From the NCBI RefSeq assembly GCF_037023755.1, contig NZ_CP146100.1:6292501-6356500 (forward strand): a DNA stretch of 64,000 nucleotides. The letters run 5' to 3'. The stretch's first letter is position 1, and each line of letters opens with the position of its first letter. The notes under the pieces were generated by a model. That model was given only the letters and a program-made list of their open reading frames with translations, ran no database searches and was not told the origin of the DNA. Position numbers and translations under genes: made by a program. Below, in pieces: positions 1-15,234 of the stretch. Source of the stretch: Saccharopolyspora sp. SCSIO 74807 (GTDB lineage: Bacteria > Actinomycetota > Actinomycetes > Mycobacteriales > Pseudonocardiaceae).

Positions 1-26
1 TGAGCCAGGATCAAACTCTCCAACAA
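1..26 (-). rRNA. rrs: 16S ribosomal RNA, 5' end only (rest lies left of window)
   Basis: Read on the minus strand, the first 19 bases are the universal 16S forward-primer site (AGAGTTTGATCCTGGCTCA). E. coli numbering puts mature position 1 at about base 26. Only the first 26 nt are inside the window. tyrS lies directly upstream on the same strand. The end at base 26 is set by analogy; the true processing site may differ by a few bases. Confidence 0.93.
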
Positions 27-127
27 TGATCAGAGAAAAATCCTGCCCCGAAAAATAAACGAGGCACCCCAACCAAAACAATGGTCAGAGCAAAAACAAA
101 GTAAGTACTACCACTCACCATCATCGG

Positions 128-151
128 CACGCTGTTGAGTTCTCAAAGAAC
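128..151 (-). promoter_or_regulatory. conserved actinobacterial rrn leader element
   Basis: On the minus strand this reads GTTCTTTGAGAACTCAACAG followed by CGTG, the motif found in precursor-16S leaders of actinobacteria and usually linked to antitermination or pre-rRNA processing. It lies about 100 nt upstream of the mature 16S end, as expected. Its role is known from the family and was not shown here. Confidence 0.75.
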
Positions 152-426
152 ACACCCACACCAGAACCCCAGCACCAACCAGGCACCAAAACCCCGGGGA
201 GTCATCTCTTCGTCTTGCTGATGTGAAACACTCTAACTTACCCCCGTTTTCGCGGTTTCGCCGGGGGTCCCTTTTGCTTTCGGGGCCTTCCGGTCCGCGG
301 CGGCGGAGCAATGTTGAGTTCGTTTCACCGGGTCCGCCCACGCTAACACCATCGGCGAAAGCGTTGTTTGCGGTCCCCCCGTCGCGCCCGGTCCGTATGT
401 CGGCCCGTTCCGCGCTGACTCCAAGA

Positions 427-455
427 AAGTTACGCGCTGCCGGGGGCGAAGTCAA
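427..455 (-). promoter_or_regulatory. rrn promoter (TTGACT-N17-TAACTT)
   Basis: Minus strand: -35 TTGACT at 455-450, a 17-nt spacer and -10 TAACTT at 432-427. This is a near-consensus housekeeping sigma promoter about 400 nt upstream of 16S. A second -10-like TAGAGT lies at 235-230 without a clear -35 and may be a second start point. The whole 27-525 stretch between tyrS and 16S holds only this leader and promoter region; I see no gene in it. Confidence 0.6.
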
Positions 456-525
456 GCCAGCCCGCAGCGCCGCCGGAAGATCGCGAACCCGCAGGTCAGC
501 CACCGTTTCCGGCGTCGAGATCAGG

Positions 526-1800
526 CTAGTACAGCACCTTGATCCCCGCAGTGTGACGCTTGCCACGCCGGACGATGAGCCAGCGGCCGTGCAGCAGGTC
601 GTCCTTCGCCACGGACCAGCTCTCATCAGCGATTTTGGTGTTGTTGAGGTAGGCCCCGCCCTCGTTGACGGTGCGCCGGGCGGCGCCTCGGCCCTGGGCC
701 AGGCCGGCTTCGACGAGCAGGTCGACGATGGTGGGCTCGTCGGCGAGGCGGACCTCGCCGGTGGGGATCTCGGCCATCGCGGCCTCCAGCGTGGGCTCGT
801 CGAGTTCGGCGAGCTCGCCGCGGCCGAACAGGGCCTGGCTGGCGGCGATGACTTGGCGGGTCTGCTCGGCGCCGTGCACGAACGTCGTGAGCTCTTCGGC
901 GAGCCTGCGCTGGCCGGCGCGCTGCTGGGGCCGCTCGGCGGTGAGCCGCTCCAGTTCCTCGATCTCCTCGCGGTCGAGGAAGGTGAACAGGCGCAGGTAC
1001 TTGCCGACATCGGCGTCCGCGGAGTTCACGAAGTACTGGTACCAGGCGTACGGCGAGGTCAGCTCCGGATCGAGCCACACGTTGCCGCCGCCGGTGGACT
1101 TGCCGAACTTGCGGCCCTCGGCGTCGGTGACCAGCGGCAGCGTCAGCGCGTGCCCGGTGACGTTCTCCTGCCGGCGCAGCAGGTCCACGCCTGCGACGAT
1201 GTTGCCCCACTGGTCGGAGCCGCCGAGCTGCAGCCGGGTGCCGTGCCTGCGGTAGAGCTGCACGAAGTCGTTGGCCTGCAACAGCATGTAGCTGAACTCC
1301 GTGTAGGACATGCCGTCGCCCTCCAGCCGCCGCTTGACGGTGTCCCTGGCCAGCATGGTGTTGATCGAGAAGTGCTTGCCGACGTCGCGCAGGAACTCGG
1401 TGACCGGCAGTTCGGCGGTCCAGTCGGTGTTGTTGGCCACGACCGCACCGGTCGGTGACTCGTCGAAGTCGACGAATTTGGCGAGCTGATCGCCGATCCT
1501 GGTGGTCCAGTCCCGCACGGTGGACACGTCGTGCAGGTTCCGCTCGCCAACGTCGCGGGGATCGCCGATGAGACCGGTGGCGCCGCCGGAGAGGATCACC
1601 GGGCGGTGCCCGGCGAGCTGGAAGCGGCGCAGCGTGAGGATCGGGATCAGGTGCCCGGCGTGCAGGCTGGACGCGGTCGGGTCGAAGCCCGCGTAGAGGG
1701 TGAGCGGGCCCTCGCTCAGGTCCGCGCGCAGCGCGGTGAGGTCGGTGGACTGCGCGATCAGGCCGCGCCAGGACAGCTCGTCAAGGATGTGCTCGCTCAC
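526..1800 (-). CDS. tyrS: tyrosyl-tRNA synthetase
   Basis: Charges tRNA(Tyr) with tyrosine in the cytosol. The protein (424 aa from the chosen start) is a class I synthetase. The HIGH signature is LHAGHL near residue 48, the KMSKS loop is KFGKS near residue 228, and the last about 70 residues form an S4-like RNA-binding domain ending in VLY. Two in-frame GTGs compete: 1800 gives MSEHILDEL, the usual family N-terminus, while 1806 adds two residues. I chose 1800; neither has a strong ribosome-binding site. It is the last gene of the minus-strand block after the glycosylase gene and lies just ahead of the rRNA operon, a common actinomycete order. Confidence 0.95.
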   Translation of the reverse strand: MSEHILDELSWRGLIAQSTDLTALRADLSEGPLTLYAGFDPTASSLHAGHLIPILTLRRFQLAGHRPVILSGGATGLIGDPRDVGERNLHDVSTVRDWTTRIGDQLAKFVDFDESPTGAVVANNTDWTAELPVTEFLRDVGKHFSINTMLARDTVKRRLEGDGMSYTEFSYMLLQANDFVQLYRRHGTRLQLGGSDQWGNIVAGVDLLRRQENVTGHALTLPLVTDAEGRKFGKSTGGGNVWLDPELTSPYAWYQYFVNSADADVGKYLRLFTFLDREEIEELERLTAERPQQRAGQRRLAEELTTFVHGAEQTRQVIAASQALFGRGELAELDEPTLEAAMAEIPTGEVRLADEPTIVDLLVEAGLAQGRGAARRTVNEGGAYLNNTKIADESWSVAKDDLLHGRWLIVRRGKRHTAGIKVLY

Positions 1801-1833
1801 GAGCACCAGTTTCGCGCACCTGCGCCAGCGGTT

Positions 1834-2457
1834 TTACGTCCGGTCCCGGATTCTGCGGCGCCCGCCGAGCCGGTAGGTGCTGACCGACGGCGAGCCGTCG
1901 ATCCAGGACCGCCACGGCAGATCGACCGCGGTGGCGACGCCGACGCGGGGTCCGGTGCGGACGTCGTCCTCGTCGACCGTGTCACCGTTGTAGAGCCTGA
2001 TCGGAGAATCCGGGGAGGTCAGGTCGATGCCGTTGTGCTCGCGGGTGATCCCGAGGACACCTGCGAGTCTGGCGGGCCCGCTGGCGACCGCGCTCTGCTT
2101 GCGCACGGCGGGACGGCGCTGCTTGGCGAGTTCGCCGCCCGCCACGACCTCCCCGGCGCGCAGCAGCACCGCGCCGGGGACGCCGTCGGTCAGGCACACC
2201 ACGTTGATGCAGAAGTGCATTCCGTAGACGAAGTAGACGTACAGGTGCCCGGCCGGACCGAACATCACGGCGTTGCGCTCGGTTCGGCCGCGGTAGCAGT
2301 GCGAAGCCGGGTCGTCGCCCCCGCGGTACGCCTCGACCTCGACCAGCCGCACCCGCACTTCGCCTTCGGGGCCGGTCGAGTGCAGCTCGCAGCCGAGCAG
2401 CCGCCGAGCCACCCGAAGCGGGTCGTGCGCGAGTTCGTCGCTAGTCACCTGATGCAC
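1834..2457 (-). CDS. 3-methyladenine DNA glycosylase (AAG/MPG family)
   Basis: Base-excision repair glycosylase that removes alkylated purines such as 3-methyladenine and hypoxanthine. The 207-aa protein shows the AAG/MPG family pattern: early ARRLLGCEL, the catalytic segment LVEVEAYRG with the general-base Glu near residue 42, SHCYRGRTERN, and YVYFVYGMHFCINVV for the wedge and intercalating-Tyr region. Length matches bacterial members (about 200 aa). The GTG start lies 10 bp after the argH stop, so it is probably read through from the arginine operon. It has no obvious link to arginine; the same neighbourhood (argH-mpg-tyrS) is familiar in actinomycetes. Confidence 0.92.
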   Translation of the reverse strand: MHQVTSDELAHDPLRVARRLLGCELHSTGPEGEVRVRLVEVEAYRGGDDPASHCYRGRTERNAVMFGPAGHLYVYFVYGMHFCINVVCLTDGVPGAVLLRAGEVVAGGELAKQRRPAVRKQSAVASGPARLAGVLGITREHNGIDLTSPDSPIRLYNGDTVDEDDVRTGPRVGVATAVDLPWRSWIDGSPSVSTYRLGGRRRIRDRT

Positions 2458-2467
2458 GGCCCGGACA

Positions 2468-6761
<4,294 letters not shown>

Positions 6762-7937
6762 TCATTCGGCGAGCCGGAGAAGTTCGGGGAGCCGGTCGAG
6801 CAGTTGCCGCACCTGGTCGTGCTGCACGACCAGCGGCGGGCTGAGCCGCAGCACGTCCGGCTGCACGGCGTTGATCAGGAAGCCGGCTTCCTGGGCGGCC
6901 GCGGACACCTTGGCCGCGACGGGTTCGGTCAGGCGCACGCCGAGCAGCAGCCCGTGCCCGCGGACTTCGGCGATCAGCGGGTGGTCGATGGCGCGCACTC
7001 CCGCGGCGAGTTCTTCGCCGACGGACTTCACATGTTCGAGCAGCCCGTCCTCGCGGATGGTGCGCAGCACGGCCAGCGCCGCCGCGCAGGCGACCGGGTT
7101 GCCGCCGAAGGTGGTGCCGTGCTGGCCGGGTTGCAGCAGCTCACCGGTTTCACCGAGGCCGATGCAGGCGCCGAGCGAAAGTCCGCCGCCGAGCCCCTTG
7201 GCCAGCGTGATCACGTCGGGTTCGACGCCGTCGCGCTGGAACGCGAACCATTCGCCGGTGCGGCCGATGCCGGTCTGCACCTCGTCCAGGACAAGCAGCG
7301 CGCCGTGCCGCGAGGTGATCTCGCGCGCGGCGCGCAGATAGCCCTCGGGCGGGACGACCACGCCGTTCTCGCCCTGCACGGGTTCGAGGAACAGCGCGGC
7401 GGTCGTGTCGTCCACCGCGGACTCGAGCGCGGCCACGTCGCCGTAGGGCACGTGCTCGACTCCGCCGGGCAGCGGCTCGAACGGCAGCTGCTTCGCGGGC
7501 TGGCCGGTCAGGGCGAGCGCGCCCATGGTGCGGCCGTGGAAGCCGCCTTCGGTGGCGACGACCTTGCTGCGGCCGGTGAGCCTGCTGATCTTGAACGCGG
7601 CTTCGTTGGCCTCGGCGCCGGAATTGCAGAACAGCACCCGGCCGCTCGCCCCGGCCAGCTCCAGCAGTTGCTCGGCCAGCTGCAAGCCGTTCTCGTGCGC
7701 GTAGAAGTTCGAGACGTGCCCGAGGCTGCCGATCTGCTCGGTCACCGCTTCGACCACCGCGGGGTGGGCGTGGCCGAGCGCGTTGACCGCGATGCCGCTG
7801 ACGAAGTCCAGGTAGTCGCGGCCGTCGGCGTCGGTGACGGTGCAGCCCGAGCCGCGCACCAGGGTCAGCTTCGGGGTGCCGTAGTTGTCCATCATGGACG
7901 TCTGCCACCGCTGGGCGGCGGTGACGTTGCTGGTCAT
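6762..7937 (-). CDS. argD: acetylornithine aminotransferase
   Basis: PLP-dependent class III aminotransferase converting N-acetylglutamate semialdehyde to N-acetylornithine (391 aa). Visible are [26 protein letters not shown] with the PLP-contacting Asp, and the Schiff-base Lys in [10 protein letters not shown]. Start ATG 7937 ([11 protein letters not shown]) overlaps the argB stop as ATGA. A longer in-frame extension to 8081 is low-complexity and rejected. Confidence 0.96.
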   Translation of the reverse strand: MTSNVTAAQRWQTSMMDNYGTPKLTLVRGSGCTVTDADGRDYLDFVSGIAVNALGHAHPAVVEAVTEQIGSLGHVSNFYAHENGLQLAEQLLELAGASGRVLFCNSGAEANEAAFKISRLTGRSKVVATEGGFHGRTMGALALTGQPAKQLPFEPLPGGVEHVPYGDVAALESAVDDTTAALFLEPVQGENGVVVPPEGYLRAAREITSRHGALLVLDEVQTGIGRTGEWFAFQRDGVEPDVITLAKGLGGGLSLGACIGLGETGELLQPGQHGTTFGGNPVACAAALAVLRTIREDGLLEHVKSVGEELAAGVRAIDHPLIAEVRGHGLLLGVRLTEPVAAKVSAAAQEAGFLINAVQPDVLRLSPPLVVQHDQVRQLLDRLPELLRLAE

Positions 7938-8857
7938 GAGTTTTCGACCTCGCTTTTCGTGCTGGGCAGCACCATCGTTCCAACGCCGGCGCTGGTGAAG
8001 ACCTCCAGCAGCACCGAGTGCGCGAGCCTGCCGTCGATGACGTGCGCGCGGGGTACGCCGCCGCGCACCGCGCGCAGGCACGCCTCCATCTTCGGCACCA
8101 TGCCGGAGTCCAGGCCCGGCAGCAGCCGCTCCAGCTCGTCCGCGTCCAATCTGGACACCAGCGACGAGCGGTCCGGCCAGTCGGTGTAGAGACCTTCGAC
8201 GTCGGTGAGCACGACGAGCTTTTCCGCGCCCAGCTCCTTCGCCAGCGCACCGGCCGCGGTGTCGGCATTGACGTTGTGCACCACGCCGTCCGCGTCCGGG
8301 GCCACTGTGGACACCACCGGGATGCGTCCGGCGTCGATCAGGTCGTGCACCGCGTCGGAGTTGACCGAGACCACGTCGCCGACCAGGCCCACGTCGACCG
8401 CTTCGCCGTCGACCAGGGCGGTGCGGCGCGCGGCGGTGAACAGCTGGGCGTCCTCACCGGACATCCCCACCGCGTGCGGGCCGTGCTGGTTGATCAGGCC
8501 GACGAGTTCGCGCCCGACCTGGCCGACCAGCACCATCCGCACGACGTCCATGGTTTCCGGCGTGGTGACCCGCAGGCCGCCGCGGAACTCCCCCGCCATG
8601 CCGAGCCGGTCGAGCATCGAGGTGATCTGCGGGCCGCCGCCGTGCACGATCACCGGCCGCAGCCCGGCCAGCCGCAGGAACACCATGTCCTGCGCGAAGG
8701 CGGCCTTGAGCTCGTCGTCGACCATGGCGTTGCCGCCGTACTTGACCACGACGGTCGCGCCGTGGAAGCGCTCCAGCCACGGCAGGGCTTCGACCAGCAC
8801 GCCGGCTTTCTCCCCCGCGCGGGCGAGGCGGTCGGTGCTTTGCGGGTACGTGGTCAT
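7934..8857 (-). CDS. argB: acetylglutamate kinase
   Basis: Phosphorylates N-acetylglutamate; usually the arginine-feedback-controlled step. 307 aa of the amino-acid-kinase fold, with VVKYGGNAM near residue 37, the nucleotide/substrate loop VHGGGPQI and the C-terminal [14 protein letters not shown] segment. The N-terminal extension before VVKYGG (about 35 residues) resembles the helix that forms arginine-sensitive hexamers in other ArgBs, so arginine inhibition is likely (inference). Overlaps argJ (ATGA) and argD (ATGA). Confidence 0.97.
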   Translation of the reverse strand: MTTYPQSTDRLARAGEKAGVLVEALPWLERFHGATVVVKYGGNAMVDDELKAAFAQDMVFLRLAGLRPVIVHGGGPQITSMLDRLGMAGEFRGGLRVTTPETMDVVRMVLVGQVGRELVGLINQHGPHAVGMSGEDAQLFTAARRTALVDGEAVDVGLVGDVVSVNSDAVHDLIDAGRIPVVSTVAPDADGVVHNVNADTAAGALAKELGAEKLVVLTDVEGLYTDWPDRSSLVSRLDADELERLLPGLDSGMVPKMEACLRAVRGGVPRAHVIDGRLAHSVLLEVFTSAGVGTMVLPSTKSEVENS

Positions 8858-10007
8858 GACGAGTACGCGCTGTTCTCTTCGACGTAGCCGTGCGAGAGGT
8901 CGGTGGACAGGATCGTCGCCTCGTGCTCGCCGAGGTGCAGGTCCACCGCGATCTCGATGTCGCGGCGGGTGAGGTCGGCTTCGCTGCGGTCCCGGTCGGG
9001 CAGGCCGCCCGCGAACAGCCGTACGCCGTTGACGGAGATCTCGGCTTTGCCGACGTCGATGCCGACGCCAGCGCGGCCCAGCGCCATCGCGATCCGGCCC
9101 CAGTTCGGGTCGGAGCCGAACAGCGCGGTTCCGACCAGGTTGTCCTCGGCGATGATCCGTCCGATGCGGACGGCGTCGTCCTCGGTCCGCGCGCCGCGCA
9201 CGGTGATGTCGACGGCCTTGGTGGCGCCCTCGGCGTCGTGCTGCAGGCCGCGGACCAGGTCGGTGCAGGCGTTCTTGAGCTGCTCGGCGAAGTCCTCAGT
9301 GGACGGTTCGATGCCGGAGGCGCCGGAGGCGAGCACGAGCACCGTGTCGTTGGTGGAGGTGCCGCCGTCGACGTCGAGCCGGTCGAAGGTGACGCGGGTG
9401 GCCGCGCGCAGCGCCTCGTCGAGGGATTCCTTGGAGATCACGGCGTCGGTGGTGAGCACGCTGAGCATGGTCGCGAGGTTCGGGGCGAGCATTCCGGCGC
9501 CCTTGGCGAAACCGCCGATGGACCAGCCAGCTCCGGCGGCGTGCGCCTGCTTCGGCACGCTGTCGGTGGTCAGGATCGCGGTCGCCGCGTCGGTCGCGGC
9601 TTGCTCGGTGTCCGCCAGCGACTTCGCCGCACCGTCCACTCCGGACAGAACGGCGTCCATCGGGAGGCGTTCGCCGATGAGGCCGGTGGAGCACACCGCT
9701 ACGTCGATCGCGCCGATTTCCAGGGATTCCGCGACCTTCTCGGCCGTGGCGTGGGTGTCCTGGAAGCCTTCCGGTCCGGTGCAGGCGTTGGCGCCGCCGG
9801 AGTTGAGCACCACCGCGCGCAGGCTCTGCTCCTGCAGCACCTGCTGCGACCACAGCACCGGCGCGGCTTTGACCTGGTTCGTGGTGAACACGCCCGCGGC
9901 GGTGGACTGCGGGCCGTCGTTGACCACGAGCGCCAGGTCTCGGGCACCGCCGGCTTTGATCCCGGCGGCGACGCCTGCCGCGCGGAAACCGGCGGGGGCG
10001 GTGACGC

Positions 10008-10011
<4 letters not shown>
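8854..10011 (-). CDS. argJ: bifunctional ornithine acetyltransferase / N-acetylglutamate synthase
   Basis: Recycles the acetyl group from N-acetylornithine to glutamate. 385 aa; the self-cleavage site is in [14 protein letters not shown], which makes Thr181 the new N-terminal nucleophile of the beta chain. Presence of ArgJ implies the cyclic acetyl pathway and fits the absence of argE in the block. ATG 10011 overlaps the upstream ACT gene by 4 bp and its stop overlaps argB by 4 bp. Confidence 0.96.
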
Positions 10012-11446
<1,435 letters not shown>

Positions 11447-11462
11447 GGATGGGTGGTGCGGG

Positions 11463-11738
11463 CTACAGCCAGACCAACCGGACGTCGCGGATCAGCGAGA
11501 ACATCTCCAGCGTGGACTCGCCCGAGTCGGCGTTGCCCATCATCCCGCCCGGGCCGACGAAAACCGCGCCCGGACCGCGGCCGTCCGGGCTGCGTTGCGC
11601 GCTGACGTCCAGGCCCCAGACGCAGACCTCGGCGTCGACCACCTCGCCGCGTTCCCGCACGAGCTCGTAGAGCGCGAACGGCCGCGGGCGCACACCCTCG
11701 GAGAGTTCGCGGAGCAGTTGAGCCTCACCGTCGGACAT
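11463..11738 (-). CDS. small conserved-looking hypothetical protein
   Basis: 91-aa soluble protein (MSDGEAQLLRELSEGVRPRP...), rich in charged and Gly/Pro residues and ending in SLIRDVRLVWL. I do not recognise a family. GAAGGGAGT upstream of the ATG is a fair ribosome-binding site and codon use is typical of the genome. It sits between the argC promoter and the divergent XRE regulator and could share the 11739-11845 promoter region with it. No membrane segment or signal peptide. Confidence 0.6.
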   Translation of the reverse strand: MSDGEAQLLRELSEGVRPRPFALYELVRERGEVVDAEVCVWGLDVSAQRSPDGRGPGAVFVGPGGMMGNADSGESTLEMFSLIRDVRLVWL

Positions 11739-11781
11739 CGCCGACTCCCTTCACCGGGGATCCTGATGGATTCAGCTTAGC

Positions 11782-11794
11782 GAGCAACTTGCTC
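11782..11794. promoter_or_regulatory. 13-bp palindrome in divergent promoter region
   Basis: GAGCAA-C-TTGCTC, a perfect 6-bp inverted repeat around one base, in the 107-bp space between two divergent genes. It is placed well for autoregulation by the XRE protein that starts at 11846. Short palindromes also occur by chance. Confidence 0.35.
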
Positions 11795-11845
11795 ATAAAC
11801 AGTCGCCGAATCAGGTGATCCAGTTTTCCCGGTGACGGTGGCACC

Positions 11846-12709
11846 ATGATCGGCGTGGCTCCGGACCCGAAGATGCTCAAGATCCAGCTCGGCATAGAAC
11901 TGCGCCGCCTGCGCGAAGAATCCGAACGCACCGCCGCCGAGGCAGCGGCGGTCGTAGGCGGCACCGCGCCGAAGATCAGCAAGATCGAAAGCGGCAAGCA
12001 GGGCGTCACGACCGCAGAGGTCGAGAAGCTGGCCGAGCTTTACAAGGCACCGGCCAAGCGCCGGAAGTACCTGATCGGCCTCGCGAGCCAGTTGCCCAAG
12101 CGCAGCCCGCGTCGCACGACGTATCGGGACGCCGTGCCCGACTGGTTCCAGCGGTTCCACGCGCTGGAGTACGCGGCTACGGACATGCGGATCTACGAAG
12201 TGGAGATCGTTACCGGGCTGCTCCAGACCGAGGCGTACGCCCGCTCAACGATCGAAGCCTGGGAACCGGCTGCGGATCCGCGGTTGATCGAACGGCAGGT
12301 ACAGACGCGGATGGACCGGCAGGAGGTCCTGACCCGGCGGCAAAAGCCGCTCAACTTGCAGGTGGTCCTCAGCGAGGCGGCGCTGCGGCGCGTGCAGGGC
12401 AACTCGGACATCATGCGTGAACAGCTGGATAGCTTGATCGAAGCATCCCATAGACCCAACGTTGAGCTCAGAGTCTTGCCTTTCGCGGTACCGAACCGCA
12501 TCGCCGTGGCATCCGCCGTTTTCCTCCTACGTTTGAAAGAGCAGCAGCTGTCGGCCGTCTACCTCGAAGACGTTCTCGGAGCGAGCTACCTGGACGACCC
12601 TGAGGAGTTCACGCGCTACAACGTCGTTTTCGAGCGACTGCGCTCGGCCTCGCTGCCGGAAGAGGAGTCGCGCGAGTTCACCGCTAAGGTGGCCGGGTCA
12701 TACGGCTAG
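11846..12709 (+). CDS. XRE-family regulator with DUF5753 (Scr1-like)
   Basis: 287 aa. N-terminal XRE helix-turn-helix (about residues 10-70: LGIELRRLREESERTAAEAA, then ISKIESGKQGVT), followed by the DUF5753 domain (IYEVEIVTGLLQTEAYAR at about 113-130, LVLSEAALRRV-type middle, NVELRVLPF near 212). This is the standard actinobacterial partner of DUF397 proteins; the pair is linked to differentiation and has been discussed as a toxin-antitoxin-like module (Scr1/Scr2). The DUF397 gene follows after 22 bp. The ligand is unknown. Confidence 0.93.
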   Translation: MIGVAPDPKMLKIQLGIELRRLREESERTAAEAAAVVGGTAPKISKIESGKQGVTTAEVEKLAELYKAPAKRRKYLIGLASQLPKRSPRRTTYRDAVPDWFQRFHALEYAATDMRIYEVEIVTGLLQTEAYARSTIEAWEPAADPRLIERQVQTRMDRQEVLTRRQKPLNLQVVLSEAALRRVQGNSDIMREQLDSLIEASHRPNVELRVLPFAVPNRIAVASAVFLLRLKEQQLSAVYLEDVLGASYLDDPEEFTRYNVVFERLRSASLPEEESREFTAKVAGSYG

Positions 12710-12731
12710 GTGATCTTCGAGAGTGGTGGCC

Positions 12732-13010
12732 ATGACCCCGGACTTCTCCAATGCAATCTGGCGCAAGTCCAGCCGCAGCGGCTCAAGTGGCGGCGCTTGC
12801 GTGGAAGTTGCCTTCGTCTCGGCCGATGCCGCGTGGCGCAAGTCGAGCCGAAGCCAAGGCAACGGCGGCGCCTGCGTCGAGGTCGCGGTGGAGCCTTCGG
12901 TGGTCGGCATCCGCGACTCGAAGTCCCCCGACGGCCCGGTGCTCGCCTTCGACCGCGGCACCTTCACCACGTTCCTCGACTCGCTCAAATCCCGAGTTCT
13001 CCAGGAGTGA
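12732..13010 (+). CDS. DUF397 protein with an internal tandem duplication
   Basis: 92 aa from ATG 12732 (GTG 12723 is possible). DUF397 proteins are usually 55-70 aa with one copy of the block W-R-K-S-S-R-S...G-G-A-C-V-E-V-A. Here the block occurs twice: IWRKSSRSGSSGGACVEVA, then AWRKSSRSQGNGGACVEVA. After it comes the usual VGIRDSKSPDGPVLAFDRG and a C-terminal helix. It is co-directional with the XRE regulator. The stop codon lies inside a 51-bp palindromic repeat, which would form a hairpin at the end of the message. Confidence 0.9.
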   Translation: MTPDFSNAIWRKSSRSGSSGGACVEVAFVSADAAWRKSSRSQGNGGACVEVAVEPSVVGIRDSKSPDGPVLAFDRGTFTTFLDSLKSRVLQE

Positions 13011-13055
13011 ACGGACCGCTCGTCCCACTAGATTGGACGAACAGTCCGTTCGCTC
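13005..13055 (+). repeat. 51-bp palindromic repeat, copy A
   Basis: 21-bp arms (left begins GAGTGAACGGACC, right ends GTCCGTTCGCTC) match at 18 of 21 positions around the 9-nt centre CACTAGATT. It contains the TGA of the DUF397 gene. The same element, with an identical centre, recurs at 13116-13166 and, inverted, at 33364-33414. Confidence 0.85.
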
Positions 13056-13115
13056 TACGGCCGAACCGCGGGGCGACGCGCGGAGCGACTTCGCCCGATC
13101 CGAGCAAGGTGCTCT

Positions 13116-13166
13116 GAGTGAACGGACTGTTGGTCCCACTAGATTGGTCAAACGGTCCGTTCACTC
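13116..13166 (+). repeat. 51-bp palindromic repeat, copy B
   Basis: Same orientation as copy A. Arms (GAGTGAACGGACTG... and ...GGTCCGTTCACTC) match at 18 of 21 positions around the centre CACTAGATT. Copies A and B start 111 bp apart in the 233-bp gap 13011-13243, which otherwise holds only the promoter (TAAGGT -10 at 13211-13216) and GAGGAGGGG ribosome-binding site of the next gene. Confidence 0.85.
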
Positions 13167-13243
13167 GGGGAGAAATGGGCGAAACGGGGATCTTGGGTGG
13201 CGTGCGCTGCTAAGGTCCGCCTCCGGCACGAGGAGGGGCGCCC

Positions 13244-13543
13244 ATGGGCTACGAGGTCGTGACCGGGGAGTTGGAACGGGCGGCGGATTCCGCGGAATCC
13301 GCTGCTGAGCAGGCGAAGCAGGCGCGGCTGGAAGTGGCGGCCGGGAAGATCGGGCGGGCGTTGCCGGGGTCGGCGTCGGCTCCGGCGGCGAAGGCGACCG
13401 GCGGGAGCTGGCGCGGCACGATCGACGCCTGGTGCCGGGACACCGACGAGTACGCGAACTCGCTGCGGGCCAGCGCCGAGAACTACCGCGCGGGGGAACG
13501 CAACGCCTCGGCAGAGCTGAAGCAGCCCGGTGGTGGCGCCTGA
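13244..13543 (+). CDS. EspC/WXG100-like small helical protein
   Basis: 99 aa, almost entirely helical and Ala-rich (MGYEVVTGELERAADSAESAAEQ...), with a central G-S-W segment and a later helix (CRDTDEYANSLRASAENYR). It resembles ESX-1 secretion-associated EspC/DUF2580 proteins that partner with type VII secretion cargo. The stop overlaps the next start (TGATG), so it is translationally coupled to the hydrolase. Family call from helical pattern, size and context; a classical YxxxD/E export tail is not clear. Confidence 0.7.
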   Translation: MGYEVVTGELERAADSAESAAEQAKQARLEVAAGKIGRALPGSASAPAAKATGGSWRGTIDAWCRDTDEYANSLRASAENYRAGERNASAELKQPGGGA

Positions 13544-15234
13544 TGGTCAACATCGGAGACATCCGCCGCTGGCAACCGGGCCGGCTCGACGAGTCGGCCG
13601 ACGACCTCAAGCGCGAACAGGACTGCCTGGTCCGGCTCGACGACGAACTCGTCCACTCCGGCAAACCCCGCGAATGGCACGGCGAAGCCGCCGACTCCGC
13701 CGCGGGCAAGCATCGCGAACTCGGCGAGCGGATGCGGGAACTCGTCACCGAAGTCTCAACCGTCCGCTCGACGGTGATCGCCACCGCCGACGAGGTCCTG
13801 GCGGTTCGCGAGCAGCTGGCCGAGGCCGATGCGCTAGCCCGCGCGTACAACTTCCGCATCGGCGACGGCGGCGACATCGAAGACCTCGGAACACCGCCGG
13901 ACACCCCGCCCGACCAAGCCCGGGCGGTCGACTCGGACCGACATCGCAAAGTGCGCCCGGAGCTGGCCGACCGGGTCGAGCAGATTCTGCAGCGAGCCGA
14001 CGACGCCGACGGCGAACTCGCCAAAGTTCTCCGCGACGCGGACAAGGATCTGATCGACACCCGCGGAGCGCACAACCTCGCCGAAGCCGCCAAGCTCGGC
14101 GACGCCCGCGGCCTCGGCGAAACGATCGAACCGCCCGCCGGTGGAACTCCGGCGCAGCACGCGGACTGGTGGAAATCCCTGCCCGCCGAGACGAAGTCCG
14201 CGCTGGCGACCGCTCCCCCGCCCTGGCTCGGCAACATGGACGGCATCCCGGCGGCCGTGCGCCACACCGCCAACGTCAACCGCATCGACGACGAGCGCGC
14301 CGCGCTGCAAGCCCGAGCGACGCAGCTGCAAAGCGCGGTCGACAAGCCGCAGGCGGGACCCGGTGGCCACCTCGTCCAGAGCAGATACCAACGCCAGCTC
14401 GACCAGGTGCAGGCGAAGCTGACGTCCCTGGACAACGTGGAATCCACGATGGCGCGCGGAAATCGGCAACTGCTCGTGCTCGACACCTCCGGCGAACGCA
14501 CCAAGGCAGCGGTCGGCATCGGCAACGTCGACACCGCCGAGCACGTCACCGTGTTCACACCCGGCATGGACAGCGCGGTCGAGCGCGGCAGCTTGGGTGA
14601 CTACGACCGGAGCATGGACATGTTGGCGCAAGACGCGCAGTTGCAGTCGGATCAGTACGGCGATGGCGGGAAAGTCGCCGCTGTCACTTGGCTCGGCTAC
14701 GAAGCGCCGCAACTTTCCGAAACCGCTGACCCGAGTGATTCAGTGGCAAGTTCTGGTGGCGCTGAGCGCGGCGGGGAGAAGCTTTCGGACTTCTACCGGG
14801 GCATCAACGAATCAAGGCCCGACGACCCGAACCTGGTCGCGATGGGGCATTCCTACGGCTCGACCACCACCGGGTATGCCTTGCAGGAGAACGGGACCGG
14901 GGTCGATGCAGCGCTGACCATGGGTTCCCCCGGCATCGGAACCCCGATGGCCAGCGACCTCAACGTTCCGGACGACCGGCTCTACAACCTGGAATCGGAC
15001 CAGGACGTCGTTGCCGACCTCGGACACTTCGGCGGAGACCCATCGTGGAAACCAGGAATCGACGAACTGTCTACTGAGGACGCAGTCGCCCCGGACGGGC
15101 AGCAGCTCAAGGAGTCGACCGGACACAACACAGGCGGGCCCGACGGCTACCTCAACCGTGGGAACACCAGCCAATACAACGCCAGCGTCGTCGCGGCCGG
15201 GCTTCCGGACCGTGCGGTGGATGGATGGCAATGA
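13543..15234 (+). CDS. alpha/beta hydrolase (DUF1023) with N-terminal helical domain
   Basis: 563 aa. Residues about 1-270 are charged coiled-coil-like helices (WXG100-like, DESADDLKREQDCLVRLDDEL...). Residues about 290-560 form a DUF1023 lipase/esterase-like domain with nucleophile elbow GHSYGS near residue 429, a later GSPG, and a C-terminal GHNTGGPDGYL region that can supply the catalytic His. Large helical N-terminus plus hydrolase domain is the build of several type VII secretion effectors. Coupled to the EspC-like gene in front and a lipoprotein behind (4-bp overlap). Substrate unknown. Confidence 0.85.
   Translation: MVNIGDIRRWQPGRLDESADDLKREQDCLVRLDDELVHSGKPREWHGEAADSAAGKHRELGERMRELVTEVSTVRSTVIATADEVLAVREQLAEADALARAYNFRIGDGGDIEDLGTPPDTPPDQARAVDSDRHRKVRPELADRVEQILQRADDADGELAKVLRDADKDLIDTRGAHNLAEAAKLGDARGLGETIEPPAGGTPAQHADWWKSLPAETKSALATAPPPWLGNMDGIPAAVRHTANVNRIDDERAALQARATQLQSAVDKPQAGPGGHLVQSRYQRQLDQVQAKLTSLDNVESTMARGNRQLLVLDTSGERTKAAVGIGNVDTAEHVTVFTPGMDSAVERGSLGDYDRSMDMLAQDAQLQSDQYGDGGKVAAVTWLGYEAPQLSETADPSDSVASSGGAERGGEKLSDFYRGINESRPDDPNLVAMGHSYGSTTTGYALQENGTGVDAALTMGSPGIGTPMASDLNVPDDRLYNLESDQDVVADLGHFGGDPSWKPGIDELSTEDAVAPDGQQLKESTGHNTGGPDGYLNRGNTSQYNASVVAAGLPDRAVDGWQ

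Noticed and set aside
223-1458. 411-codon plus-strand frame over the rrn leader and tyrS
   Set aside because: Antisense to tyrS and the rRNA promoter region; no family pattern.
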